Source of the DNA: Brachybacterium huguangmaarense | GTDB lineage: Bacteria > Actinomycetota > Actinomycetes > Actinomycetales > Dermabacteraceae | NCBI RefSeq assembly: GCF_025725725.1 | Contig: NZ_CP107020.1 | Location: forward strand, 310,001 to 374,000 | Length of the DNA: 64,000 nucleotides | Direction: 5' to 3' | Shown here: piece after piece, positions 55,953 through 64,000 of the stretch | Layout: each line of letters opens with the position of its first letter | How positions within the stretch are numbered: the first letter of the stretch is position 1 | Notes under the pieces: model-generated | The model's input: the letters and a program-made list of their open reading frames with translations, nothing else | Databases searched by the model: none | Told to the model about the DNA's origin: nothing | Position numbers and translations under genes: made by a program

Positions 55953-57980
55953 ATGTCGGCCTCATCGACACCCTCCCCGACGGCGAGCGCGCCCGCCCGA
56001 CGATCCGCCGTCAAAGAGCTGACGATCCGCGGCATCGTGATCGGCGGCATCATCACGCTGGTCTTCACCGCCGCGAACGTCTACCTGGGCCTCAAGGTCG
56101 GACTCACGTTCGCGACCTCGATCCCCGCCGCGGTCATCTCGATGGCGATCCTGCGGTTCTTCAAGGACCACAGCATCGTCGAGAACAACATTGTCCAGAC
56201 CATCGCCTCGGCGGCCGGGACGCTCTCCGCGATCATCTTCGTGCTGCCCGGCCTCGTGATCGTCGGCTGGTGGAGCGGGTTCCCGTACTGGACCACGGCC
56301 GCGCTGTGCGCGCTCGGCGGCATCCTCGGCGTCATGTACTCGATCCCGCTACGACGCACGCTCGTCACCGGCTCCGACCTGCCCTACCCCGAGGGGGTCG
56401 CGGCCGCCGAGGTGCTCAAGGTCGGCGACTCGCACGGCGCGGCCGAGGAGAACCGACGCGGCCTGCATGTCATCCTCGCGGGCGGCCTCGCCTCGGCCGG
56501 CATGTCGCTGCTGTCGGCGCTGCGGCTCACGTCCTCGGAGATCTCCACCGCGTTCCGCGTCGGCGAGGGCGGCACGATGTTCGGGGCGAGCCTCTCCCTC
56601 GCGCTGATCGGCGTCGGCCACCTGGTCGGCATCACGGTCGGCATCGCGATGATCGTCGGCATGCTCGTCTCCTACGGCGTGCTGCTGCCGATCTTCTCCT
56701 CGGGACAGCTGCCCGCGAGCGGCGACATCGCCGACACGGTCGGCGGGATCTTCTCGTCCGACGTGCGCTTCATCGGCGCCGGGGCGATCGCGATCGCCGC
56801 CGTGTGGACGCTGGTCAAGCTCATCGTCCCGATCGTGCGCGGCATCATGGAGTCGCTCGCGGCGTCCCGCACCCGGCGCGCCGGCGGCCAGGTCGACGTC
56901 ACCGAGCGCGACATCCCGGTCGGCGTGGTCGCGCTCGTCACCGTGCTCTCGATGGTTCCCATCGGCTTCCTGCTGTGGGACTTCATCCAGGGCACCCCGA
57001 TCGCCCACAACACCTTCGCGCTCATCGCGATCTCGGTCGTGTTCATCCTCGTGCTGGGCCTCGTCATCGCCGCGGTGTGCGGGTACATGGCCGGCCTCAT
57101 CGGCGCCTCGAACTCCCCGATCTCCGGGGTGGGCATCGTCGTGGCCATCACCGCGGCGCTGCTCATCCGCGCAGTGCACGGCGGCGACGCCCACGAGACC
57201 GCGGCGCTCGTCGCGTTCACGCTGTTCGTCTCCGCCGTCGTCTTCGGCATCGCGACGATCTCGAACGACAACCTCCAGGACCTCAAGACCGGCCAGCTGG
57301 TGGGGGCGACCCCGTGGAAGCAGCAGGTGAGCCTCGTGATCGGCGTCGTGTTCGGCTCGATCGTGATCCCGCCCGTGCTGCAGCTGATGTACACGGCCTT
57401 CGGCTTCTCGGGGGACCCGAACGCCGGGCCGAACGCGCTCGCGGCTCCCCAGGCGTCCCTGTTCTCGTCCCTCGTCAAGGGCGTCATGGGCGGCGACCTG
57501 CAGTGGAACCTGATCGGGATCGGCGCCCTCGTGGGCATCGGCGCGATCATCGTCGACGAGGTCCTGACCCGCACCACGAAGTCCCGCAAGCACCGCCTGG
57601 CGCTGCCGCCGCTCGCCGTGGGCATGGGCATGTACCTGCCGATGTCGCTCACGCTCATCATCCCGGTGGGCGCTCTGCTGGGCATGGTCTACGACCGCTG
57701 GGCGAACCGCACCAAGAACCCGGAGCGGTCCAAGCGGCTCGGCGTGCTCATGGCGACCGGCCTGATCGTCGGCGAGAGCCTCTTCGGCGTGCTCAACGCA
57801 GGCATCATCGCGGGCACGGGCAAGGAGACGCCGCTCGCCGTCGTGGGCGACGGCTTCGCGACCGCCGCGCAGGTGCTCGGCGCCCTCGTGTTCATCGCGA
57901 TCGTCGCAGCGCTCTACCGCTGGGTGCGCGCCCAGGCCCGGACCACCGAGGTGACGGTCGAGCAGTCGCGAGGACGCTGA
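55953..57980 (+). CDS. OPT-family oligopeptide transporter
   Basis: A 675-aa integral membrane protein with about 15-16 hydrophobic segments. The family start ELTIRGIVIGGIITLVFTAA is followed by YLGLKVGLTFATSIPAAVIS. DLPYPEGVAAAEVLKVG, LIGASNSPISGVGI and SNDNLQDLKTGQLVGATPWKQQ are also typical. It probably imports small peptides, or metal-peptide complexes as in other OPT proteins; the substrate is unclear. No operon partner. The stop region converges with the ABC operon, 31 nt apart. Confidence 0.92.
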   Translation: MSASSTPSPTASAPARRSAVKELTIRGIVIGGIITLVFTAANVYLGLKVGLTFATSIPAAVISMAILRFFKDHSIVENNIVQTIASAAGTLSAIIFVLPGLVIVGWWSGFPYWTTAALCALGGILGVMYSIPLRRTLVTGSDLPYPEGVAAAEVLKVGDSHGAAEENRRGLHVILAGGLASAGMSLLSALRLTSSEISTAFRVGEGGTMFGASLSLALIGVGHLVGITVGIAMIVGMLVSYGVLLPIFSSGQLPASGDIADTVGGIFSSDVRFIGAGAIAIAAVWTLVKLIVPIVRGIMESLAASRTRRAGGQVDVTERDIPVGVVALVTVLSMVPIGFLLWDFIQGTPIAHNTFALIAISVVFILVLGLVIAAVCGYMAGLIGASNSPISGVGIVVAITAALLIRAVHGGDAHETAALVAFTLFVSAVVFGIATISNDNLQDLKTGQLVGATPWKQQVSLVIGVVFGSIVIPPVLQLMYTAFGFSGDPNAGPNALAAPQASLFSSLVKGVMGGDLQWNLIGIGALVGIGAIIVDEVLTRTTKSRKHRLALPPLAVGMGMYLPMSLTLIIPVGALLGMVYDRWANRTKNPERSKRLGVLMATGLIVGESLFGVLNAGIIAGTGKETPLAVVGDGFATAAQVLGALVFIAIVAALYRWVRAQARTTEVTVEQSRGR

Positions 57981-58011
57981 GCCGAGGCGGGGTCCGCGCG
58001 GGGCCGGGCGC

Positions 58012-58743
58012 TCAGGCGGTCCGGGTCCACGCGCGGACCCGCCACGCGAGCACCACGAGCCCGACGAGCAGCACGGCGGCTCCGCTGCCGAGCTGGAGCG
58101 TGACCTCGGACGAGGTGGGCAGGGTCGGCTCGTTGGCCGAGATCGGCGCGAGCCGACGCATCTGGAAGAAGATCCCCAGGGCCGTCGACACGACCACGTA
58201 GACCACCACCGCCGAGAAGGCCGCGGGAGCCCACGGCCGGCGCAGGCTGTCGCGCCCCGTGATCACCCAGGCCCACAGGACCGCCGGGATCCACGTCGAG
58301 GCGTCGACGAGCAGGAGGACTCCGCCGAGCGGCCGGGTCTCGCTGACTGCGAGCTCGATCGACAGGTGGGCGCCGATCGAGATCGACCCCAGGGCGACGA
58401 GCACGAGCGCGAGCTGCACGATCCCGATCAGGGCGACGCGCCCCCGCACCGCGTCGGCGCGCGAGATCCCGCTCGAGGCGCGGAGCACGTCCACCCGGAG
58501 CGGCACGCCGCGCGCGAGCGTGTAGGGCGCGAGCACCGCCAGCAGGATCGGGACGAACCCGAGGCGCATGCTCGTCACGGAGAGCGCGAGCACGACCACG
58601 GAGATGACGAGCGCTCCCACCAGGTAGGTGCTCTGCACGGAGGCCTCGAGGCGCAGTGCGCGCATGACGGCGCCACGGCGCGGGGCACGGGTCCGATCCG
58701 TCGTCGGCGCGGCGGGGTCGACGGTCGCGGGGCTGTCGTTCAT
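58012..58743 (-). CDS. Membrane component of a YtrA-type ABC operon
   Basis: A 243-aa protein. The N-terminal 30 residues are soluble. About six hydrophobic segments follow (for example TYLVGALVISVVVLALSV, RVALIGIVQLALVLVALG and GSGAAVLLVGLVVLAWRV). No ABC-2 signature is clear, but its position as last gene (ATGA overlap with the ATPase) marks it as the transmembrane partner. A role in antibiotic or lipid export, or in coping with envelope stress, is typical of such operons; the substrate is unknown. Confidence 0.75.
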   Translation of the reverse strand: MNDSPATVDPAAPTTDRTRAPRRGAVMRALRLEASVQSTYLVGALVISVVVLALSVTSMRLGFVPILLAVLAPYTLARGVPLRVDVLRASSGISRADAVRGRVALIGIVQLALVLVALGSISIGAHLSIELAVSETRPLGGVLLLVDASTWIPAVLWAWVITGRDSLRRPWAPAAFSAVVVYVVVSTALGIFFQMRRLAPISANEPTLPTSSEVTLQLGSGAAVLLVGLVVLAWRVRAWTRTA

Positions 58744-59645
58744 CGGGTGGCCTCCCTCAGGGTCCAGGTGACGATCTCGGCGAGGACCGGGGATCGCAGA
58801 TCCGCGGTCGGAGGCAGGGCCGCGGCGTCGTCGGCCGCGACCAGCCCTTCCCAGGTCTCTCCGGTCCGGCGAGCGCCGCGGAGGACCGACGGCGGCGCCG
58901 AGCCATCGGCGTCGAGGGCGACGATCAGGTAGGTGCTGAGGAGCTCCTCGACGTCCCCGTCGAGGACCACGTGCCCCTCGTGCAGGACGACGAGATGGTC
59001 CACGAGCCGGTCCATGCCGATCAGGTCGTGCGTGGACAGGAGGACCGAACGGTCCTCCCCCGTGGCCACGAAGCTCCGCAGGTCGTCCACGAGCTGCTCG
59101 CGGGCGAGCGGGTCGAGCCGGGCGAAGGGCTCGTCGAGGATGAGCAGGCGCGGCGACCTCGCCTGGGCGAGGGCGAGCGAGACGTGGGTGGCCTCGCCGG
59201 CCGAGAGCCGTGCCATCGGGGTGCCGGGGTCGACGTGGGCGCGGCGCAGGTTGCGTCCGAAGGCGCGCACGTCGAGCTCGGGCTCGATGCGCCGCAGCGC
59301 CTTGGTGATGTCGTCGCACGTCCAGGAGCGGGGCGCGGCCGGCACGTCGGGCACGTAGCCGACCTCGCGGGGCAGGGCGTCCTCGGGACCGCCCATCGGC
59401 GCACCCAGCACCTGCAGGTGCCCGTGGACCGGGCGATGGGCGCCCACGACGGTGTCGAGCAGGGTGGTCTTGCCCGCCCCATTCGTCCCGACGATCGCGG
59501 TCACCAGACCGGTCGGCACGGTGAGCGACACGTCGTGGAGTATCCGTGCCGGGGGTCGGAACCAGGAACGGGGTCGCGGCAGATCGACCGCGAGGGCGTG
59601 CACCGCGATCGCGGGTGCGACGGCGGCGGGAGCGGGCGTGCTCAT
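58740..59645 (-). CDS. ABC transporter ATPase of the YtrA-type operon
   Basis: A 301-aa ATPase. Walker A is GTNGAGKTTLLDTV (about residues 53-60), and the signature is LSAGEATHVSLALA (LSxGE, a variant of LSGGQ). Walker B is RLLILDEPFARLD, and the H-loop is LLSTHDLIGMD. The C-terminal 60 residues resemble a regulatory extension. It is coupled to both neighbours by ATGA overlaps. It supplies energy to the adjacent membrane protein. Confidence 0.92.
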   Translation of the reverse strand: MSTPAPAAVAPAIAVHALAVDLPRPRSWFRPPARILHDVSLTVPTGLVTAIVGTNGAGKTTLLDTVVGAHRPVHGHLQVLGAPMGGPEDALPREVGYVPDVPAAPRSWTCDDITKALRRIEPELDVRAFGRNLRRAHVDPGTPMARLSAGEATHVSLALAQARSPRLLILDEPFARLDPLAREQLVDDLRSFVATGEDRSVLLSTHDLIGMDRLVDHLVVLHEGHVVLDGDVEELLSTYLIVALDADGSAPPSVLRGARRTGETWEGLVAADDAAALPPTADLRSPVLAEIVTWTLREATR

Positions 59646-60019
59646 GAGTCCTCCTCGATGGCGCGGGAGAGCAGTTCGTGCAGGGCGTCGGGGCCGATCC
59701 CGCCCCGCCGGGCCGTGCGGGCGGCCTCGGCGAGCTGGCCGGCGAGACGGTCGAGCGCACGGGCCCGCACCGAGGCGGGATCCTGTTCGCGAACGAACAC
59801 GCCCTTGCCCTGCACCGAGGCCACGAGCCCGTCGGCGACGAGCTCGTTGTAGGCGCGCGTCGTGGTGATGACGCTGACGCGCAGATCGCGGGCAAGGGCC
59901 CGGATCGACGGGAGGGCGTCGCCGGCGGCGAGGTCCCCCCGGGCGATCGCCTCGGCGATCCCGGAGCGGATCTGCTCGTAGATCGGATCGGCGGACGCCG
60001 GATCGATGGGAATGTGCAT
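59642..60019 (-). CDS. GntR-family regulator, YtrA subfamily
   Basis: A 125-aa protein. The winged helix-turn-helix (about 8-75) has DPIYEQIRSGIAEAIARGDL, GDALPSIRALARDLRVS and TTTRAYNELVADGLVASVQG, followed by a short helical C-terminal dimerisation part, the YtrA length. The ATG at 60019 has GAGGAGG upstream; an open frame goes 23 codons further without a good start. It is first in the operon and overlaps the ATPase. It probably represses its own operon through the palindrome directly upstream. Confidence 0.93.
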   Translation of the reverse strand: MHIPIDPASADPIYEQIRSGIAEAIARGDLAAGDALPSIRALARDLRVSVITTTRAYNELVADGLVASVQGKGVFVREQDPASVRARALDRLAGQLAEAARTARRGGIGPDALHELLSRAIEEDS

Positions 60020-60085
60020 CGCCGCCTCCTCGTGGATGACCGACCGTCGCGCGGTCCCGGTGGATCCGCTGGTCGTCGACAACTG

Positions 60086-60131
60086 CATCTACTGTCTATA
60101 GCCACTATAGACAGTAGATGCGGGACGTCAA
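60086..60131 (-). promoter_or_regulatory. Promoter with perfect 16+16 bp palindromic operator for the GntR/ABC operon
   Basis: On the minus strand TTGACG (60126-60131) and TATAGT (60104-60109) are separated by 16 nt. The inverted repeat CATCTACTGTCTATAG (60086-60101) with its perfect partner (60105-60120) and a 3-nt centre covers the whole -10 element. A dimeric GntR protein bound here would block the operon. Confidence 0.9.
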
Positions 60132-60264
60132 GAGCGAGGAGGGCCGGGATGTGGGGTCCGGGGGCAGATGGGGGTGGGCGCAGGAGGTCTTGGGAGGCGC
60201 CGACCTGGGGGCTGGCGGGCGCGAGCCTGATGCGTGGCCGGGGGTCTGACTGAGTCGGATGCCC

Positions 60265-60540
60265 ACCTGAGCTGCCGGGGCCCTGGCTGAGGCCGATGCT
60301 CGTCTGGGCCGGGCGCGCGGCTGGGCCGGATGCCTGGCTGGGCCTGGCCGGGCCGGGTGTACATCTGAGCTACCGGGGGCTCGACCGGGGCCGATGCTCG
60401 TCTGGGCCGGGTACCTGACCGGGCGGTGAGGGCCGTCTGGGCCGGAGGTCCGACTGGATCGGGGGTCTACCTGGGCCGGAGGCTACCTGGATCGGAGGTC
60501 CGTCTAGATCGGGGGGCCGTCTGGGGAGGTCTACCTGGGG
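60265..60540. repeat. Degenerate GC-rich repeat tract downstream of the operator
   Basis: Two related 45-50 bp segments at 60265-60313 and 60361-60411 share a 22-nt identical core 98 bp apart. After them come about eight loosely repeated 15-20 bp units based on CTGGGCCGGAGGTC with C/T/A substitutions (60420-60530). No gene. The unit is too diverged for a clean consensus. Confidence 0.7.
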
Positions 60541-60576
60541 CGGGTGTCCTGAGCGGGACGCTGGTGACCATCCCCA

Positions 60577-60625
60577 GCACCCGGCACCCGGCACCCGGCA
60601 GCCGGCAGCCGGCACCCGGCACCCA
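60577..60625. repeat. Seven tandem 7-bp repeats (GCACCCG)
   Basis: Seven units: three GCACCCG, two GCAGCCG, one GCACCCG and one GCACCCA. It lies in the same gene-free stretch as the tract before it and just before the hairpin at 60653-60706. Confidence 0.9.
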
Positions 60626-60652
60626 CCCGACCATGCATCGAGCCTCCCCGGC

Positions 60653-60706
60653 ATGAGTCCGCCTCCGGACCGTGACCTCCCGGCCACGGTCCGGAGGCGG
60701 ACTCAT
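60653..60706. terminator. Perfect 22-bp hairpin with 10-nt loop downstream of the GH2 gene
   Basis: Arms 60653-60674 and 60685-60706 are exact reverse complements. It lies about 90 nt after the GH2 stop at 60793 (minus strand). Like the hairpin at 6172-6227 it has a 10-nt loop, but the stem sequence is different. It may be a terminator. Confidence 0.8.
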
Positions 60707-60792
60707 CCGAACGCGACGACGTCCCCGGGCCCCGCCACACGCGATGGCATAGGGGTACCGCCGATGCTCGGCACCTGGGGGCGCCGCGGGCC

Positions 60793-62817
60793 TCAGCCCT
60801 CTCGCTGCTCGTACGCGGCGGCTCGCTCCTGCACCGCGCGGAGGCGGGCGAGGTCGAGCTTGCGGCCGCGCTCGAAGTCGACGATGCCGTTCTTCTCCTG
60901 GAACACGTCGGTCAGCTGGGTGTAGCAGTAGCCGAACATCTCGGGGTCCTCGAGCAGCACGCGGGTGAGGCCCTCGAAACGCTCGTACACGGCCTCCTCG
61001 TCGGCCACGCGCTCCCCGTATCCCCACGAGACGGCCTGGTCGGTTCCGGTGCCGTCCGCGGCGGCGCGCTCGGCCTCCTCGCGGGCGGCGCGCGCCTCGG
61101 CCTCGTTCCACCAGATCCCGCCGTACTCCGAGACGAAGTAGGGCTGGCCGGCATAGGCGACGGACCAGGTGCCGTCGGCATGCGGCATGGCGTTGGGCTC
61201 GAGGTACACGCGGTTGGCGAACGGGCGGCCCTCGGCGAGGCCCGCCTGCTCGTCGCGGAACCTCGCGGGATCCTGCTCGTAGGAGTGGGAGTCGTAGACG
61301 TCGGCGCCGCGCACCCGATGGGAGTATCCGGAGGCGTCCACCACGGGACGCGAGGGATCGGCGAGCTTGGTCGCGTCGTACATCGCGTGCGTGACGTCGT
61401 CGAGCACCGTGATGCGGTCGTGCAGCACCTGATGGGTCTCGTTCAACGGGCACCAGCCGACGATGCTCGGATGGTTGAGATCGCGCCGCACGGCCTCGAC
61501 CCACTGGGCCACGAAGCTCGCGGTGGGCTGCTGGTTGTGCCCGATCGGGCCCATGCCCGACACTCCCCAGTCGCCGAACTCGCCCCACGTCAGGTAGCCG
61601 TGCAGATCGGCCCAGTAGAGCATGCGCTCCTCGAACACCTTCTGGTGCAGCCGGGCGCCGTTGAAGCCCGCCTCGAGGGCGATGCGGATGTCGTCGACCA
61701 TCGCGGCGTCGCTCGGGGCCGTCATGAGCGACTGCGGCCAGTAGCCCTGGTCGAGCACGAGCCGCTGGAAGACGCGCTGCCCGTTGAGGCGCAGCTCGCG
61801 GCCCTCGAGGGCGGTCGAGCGCATACCGGCGTAGGACCGGACCTCGTCGAGCACGGCGCCGTCGGCGTCGAGAAGGCGGACGACGAGTGCGTAGAGCTGA
61901 GGGTCGCCGGGGGCCCAGAGGCGCAGCTGCTCGGGCGCGATCGCGAGCTCGAGGTGCGGCGAGAGGTCGAGGTCGGCGCGCACGGAGGCCGTCGCCGCCG
62001 CGTCCTCGCCCGCCAGGGGGGCGAGCGCCTCGGGGTCGTCGGCGACGTCGGCGCGCACGTGGCGGGCCTCGACCTCCAGGCGGGTCCCGGGACGGTTGGC
62101 GCTCAGCGACGCGTCGATCGCGAAGGAGCCGTTCGCGAGGCGGGGCAGGATCCGCAGGGAGCGGATGGAGGTGGCGGGCACGCCCTCGAGCCACACGGTC
62201 TGCCAGATTCCGGTGGTGCGCGTGTAGTGGCAGTGGGTGTTGGCGAACCACGTGGCCTGCTTGCCGCGGGCCTGGGCCGCGTCGCGGGGGTCACGGGCGC
62301 GCACCACGAGGGTGACGCTCTGCCCCGGCGCCGCGATGCCGGTGAGGTCGGCCGTGAACGGCGTGAAGCCGCCGCGGTGGCGCGCCACCTCGATGCCGTC
62401 GGCCCACACGGTCGCATCCTGGTCGACCGCTCCGAAGTGGACGAGCGGGCACAGGCCCTCCCAGTCGGCGGGGATCTCGATCGTGCGGCGGTACCAGACG
62501 GCCTCGAGGAAGTCGGTGTCGCCGATGCCCGAGAGCTCGGACTCGGGGGCGAAGGGCACCGTGATGGTGCCCGCGAGCTCGCGCTCGCACAGACCGCGCT
62601 CGATGCCCGTGTCGGACCGGTCGATCTCGAACTCCCACGTGCCGTTGAGGTTCAGCCAGGTCTCACGCCACAGCTGGGGCCGGGGGTGCTCGGGTCGGGG
62701 CACGTCCGTCGCCGAGGACAGGGGCGGCTCGAGCACGGCCGCGAGCGCATCGGCCCGCGCGGCGAGGCGGGTGAGCGGGGCCGGGAGATCGGCGGGCGAA
62801 GCGGGAGAGGGGGACAC
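60793..62817 (-). CDS. Glycoside hydrolase family 2 protein (beta-glucuronidase/galactosidase-like)
   Basis: A 674-aa cytoplasmic glycosidase. The sugar-binding jelly roll (about 48-215) has LNLNGTWEFEIDRSD and VWYRRTIEIP, and HFGAVDQDATVWADG. An Ig-like domain follows, then the TIM barrel with GFNGARLHQKVFEERMLYWAD. The acid/base is in NHPSIVGWCPLNETHQ (Glu) and the probable nucleophile in AYAGQPYFVSEYGGIWW (Glu). No signal peptide. The start is GTG at 62817 with GAGGAG 5 nt upstream. It is preceded by a LacI-family gene on the same strand that probably regulates it. Linkage specificity cannot be read. Confidence 0.93.
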   Translation of the reverse strand: MSPSPASPADLPAPLTRLAARADALAAVLEPPLSSATDVPRPEHPRPQLWRETWLNLNGTWEFEIDRSDTGIERGLCERELAGTITVPFAPESELSGIGDTDFLEAVWYRRTIEIPADWEGLCPLVHFGAVDQDATVWADGIEVARHRGGFTPFTADLTGIAAPGQSVTLVVRARDPRDAAQARGKQATWFANTHCHYTRTTGIWQTVWLEGVPATSIRSLRILPRLANGSFAIDASLSANRPGTRLEVEARHVRADVADDPEALAPLAGEDAAATASVRADLDLSPHLELAIAPEQLRLWAPGDPQLYALVVRLLDADGAVLDEVRSYAGMRSTALEGRELRLNGQRVFQRLVLDQGYWPQSLMTAPSDAAMVDDIRIALEAGFNGARLHQKVFEERMLYWADLHGYLTWGEFGDWGVSGMGPIGHNQQPTASFVAQWVEAVRRDLNHPSIVGWCPLNETHQVLHDRITVLDDVTHAMYDATKLADPSRPVVDASGYSHRVRGADVYDSHSYEQDPARFRDEQAGLAEGRPFANRVYLEPNAMPHADGTWSVAYAGQPYFVSEYGGIWWNEAEARAAREEAERAAADGTGTDQAVSWGYGERVADEEAVYERFEGLTRVLLEDPEMFGYCYTQLTDVFQEKNGIVDFERGRKLDLARLRAVQERAAAYEQREG

Positions 62818-62879
62818 GAGGGCTCCTCGTCATCGGGGATCATCGGGTTCGCGGGCGAGGACGCCCACGCGACGTCGCC

Positions 62880-62908
62880 ATTCCATCGCACTCGCGAAGG
62901 AATTTCAA
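62880..62908 (-). promoter_or_regulatory. Sigma70-like promoter of the GH2 gene
   Basis: On the minus strand TTGAAA (62903-62908), 17-nt spacer, TGGAAT (62880-62885), about 60 nt upstream of the GTG. The spacer and -35 lie in the only AT-richer stretch of this intergenic region. An operator for the LacI protein may overlap, but no clear palindrome was seen. Confidence 0.6.
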
Positions 62909-62990
62909 CGTGGGAATATCGGCGGTGCGATCTCGGGGCAGGGATCGGCGGGTCGCGCACCGGCGATGGGGCACACCGAGTGCGGGGGTG

Positions 62991-63059
62991 TGACAAGAGC
63001 GGAGGCATGACAAGAGCGGAGGTACGACGGTAGCTGGGAGCGCGACAAGAGCGGAGGTG
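62991..63059. repeat. Three copies of a 17-bp element upstream of the GH2 promoter
   Basis: GACAAGAGCGGAGG occurs at 62992, 63009 and 63044. The first two 17-bp copies are adjacent (62991-63007, 63008-63024) and the third starts at 63043. It is in the 336-bp gap between the LacI-family gene and the GH2 gene and could be a regulator site or a simple tandem duplication. Confidence 0.75.
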
Positions 63060-63153
63060 GGACGAGAGCGCGGCACGATGGGGCGGCGCCCCGGGCGGAA
63101 CGCCGCACGCAGAGCACGACGGGGGCGCCGACGCCGCTCGACGCCTTCGCCCG

Positions 63154-64000
63154 TCACCGGCGGGCCGACCCGGCCGAGACCGAGGACCCGCGCACCTGCA
63201 GCCTGTGCGGCACGACGATCTCGTGCGCGGCCACGCCGACCCGATCGCCCGCCGTCGGCATGACGCCCATGGCGGCGTCGAGCGCCGCGGACACGAGCGC
63301 CTCGAGATCGGGCGCGATCGAGCTGAGCGAGGGGACCGCGTAGGCGCTCTCGGGCAGGTCATCCCATCCGACGACCGCGACCTCGTCGGGGACGGCCCTG
63401 CCGTGCTCGCGCAGCGCGGCGAGCGCGCCGATGCCGAGCAGGTCGTTGGCGGCGACGATCGCGTCGAAGGCCAGGCCGCCGTCGATCGCCTCGGCGACGA
63501 CAGCACGACCCGTCGCCCGGTCCCACACGTCGGCCCGGCGGATCAGGCTCGGATCCAGCTCGATGCCGGCATAGCGGCAGGCGGCCCTGAAGCCCGCGAG
63601 CCGCTCGGCGCCGGTCGAGCGCTGGCCCTCCTCCGCCCCGAGGAACAGGGGCCGCGAGCGTCCGCCGTCGACGAGGTGGCGCACCACGTCGACCGCGCTG
63701 CCGGCATTGTCGATCGCGACGTGGAACACGTTCTCACCAGCGGGGACGGCTTCCCCCAGGAGCACCAGCGGGGTCGCGGCCGACAGGCCCACGAGGTCCG
63801 AGGGCTCGAGGGCCATGGGCGAGAGGATGACGGCGTCGACGGGCCGGGCCGTACGCCCCACGAGGTGGTCTCGCTCGACCTCGCGATCGCCGAGGGAGAG
63901 CTCGACGCTCACGGTGTAGCCGCGCTCGCCCGCGGCCTTCTGGATGCGCTCGGCGAGGATCGCGAAGTAGGGGTTGGCGAGCTCGGGCAGGACGAGGGCG
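63154..64000 (-). CDS. LacI-family transcriptional regulator (5' end beyond window)
   Basis: An open frame of 282 codons to the right edge. Only the sugar-binding part is visible: LPELANPYFAILAERIQKAA (N-subdomain start), VDAVILSPMALEPSDLVG, FHVAIDNAGSAVDVVRHLVDGG, SRPLFLGAEEGQRSTGAERLAGFRAAC, FDAIVAANDLLGIGALAALREHG, VAVVGWDDLPESAYAVPSLSSIA. The DNA-binding HTH lies outside the window. It is upstream of the GH2 glycosidase on the same strand and likely controls it in response to its sugar. An ATG at 63912 inside the frame is not the start. Confidence 0.93.
   Translation of the reverse strand, partial: ALVLPELANPYFAILAERIQKAAGERGYTVSVELSLGDREVERDHLVGRTARPVDAVILSPMALEPSDLVGLSAATPLVLLGEAVPAGENVFHVAIDNAGSAVDVVRHLVDGGRSRPLFLGAEEGQRSTGAERLAGFRAACRYAGIELDPSLIRRADVWDRATGRAVVAEAIDGGLAFDAIVAANDLLGIGALAALREHGRAVPDEVAVVGWDDLPESAYAVPSLSSIAPDLEALVSAALDAAMGVMPTAGDRVGVAAHEIVVPHRLQVRGSSVSAGSARR

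Overview
The window is very GC-rich, densely coded bacterial chromosome with strong G/C preference at third codon positions, frequent GTG starts and many ATGA/GTGA gene overlaps. The gene content is actinobacterial: an XPB-type helicase and a detached XPB N-terminal-domain protein, DUF3349, DUF2079, DUF4031 and DUF6457 proteins, a family 1 encapsulin with a DyP cargo, an actinobacterial-type NagZ, and RNase HI fused to an NTF2-like domain. A Micrococcales member near Brachybacterium (Dermabacteraceae) is my best guess. That is inferred from family content, not from a marker gene.

Layout. 1-5.2 kb is an oligopeptide/dipeptide ABC importer on the minus strand (permease B, permease C, fused double ATPase, lipoprotein binding protein cut by the edge). 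5.4-7.6 kb has a small membrane protein, a DUF6457 protein and moeA. 7.8-12.2 kb is a tightly packed plus-strand operon: DyP peroxidase, encapsulin shell, NADPH:quinone-type oxidoreductase and a methyltransferase, followed by msrA. 13.4-20.5 kb has a DUF3349 protein, a DUF2079 membrane protein, an alpha/beta hydrolase lacking its nucleophile, a prolyl oligopeptidase and a NagZ-like lipoprotein. 20.7-24.05 kb is a thiamin salvage operon (thiM-thiE-thiD-tenA) under a TPP riboswitch that ends at the thiM start codon. 24.1-31.1 kb has a membrane-anchored unknown, cardiolipin synthase, a BI-1 family protein, and a polar amino-acid ABC importer co-transcribed with a cystathionine gamma-synthase/lyase family enzyme.

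31.5-37.3 kb contains a DinB-like protein, a cytosolic M23-like peptidase, and an MFS exporter divergent from a ROK regulator across palindromic operator candidates, then a YggS protein. 37.4-39.4 kb looks rearranged: a sugar transporter that has lost its 5' third and carries an in-frame TAG abuts an epimerase gene, followed by a tRNA with a UAA anticodon and a short variable loop. 39.5-51.6 kb is mostly housekeeping: the XPB-associated protein, gnd, two paralogous tail-plus-membrane proteins, XPB helicase, a LapA-like protein and a two-component system.

51.6-54.0 kb is the most unusual part. An 8-bp tandem array is split by an IS3-family element (1247 bp, 4-bp target duplication). It is followed by a minisatellite with a higher-order B-A-A-A pattern (123 bp period) and then a 72-bp tandem array. 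No convincing gene lies in the last 1.1 kb. 54.0-64.0 kb returns to ordinary genes: DUF4031, RNase HI fusion, OPT transporter, a YtrA-type GntR/ABC operon with a perfect 16+16 bp operator on its promoter, a GH2 glycosidase with its own promoter, and a LacI-family regulator cut by the right edge. Several long, nearly perfect hairpins lie just downstream of stop codons, and two of them share sequence, suggesting a dispersed palindromic repeat family.
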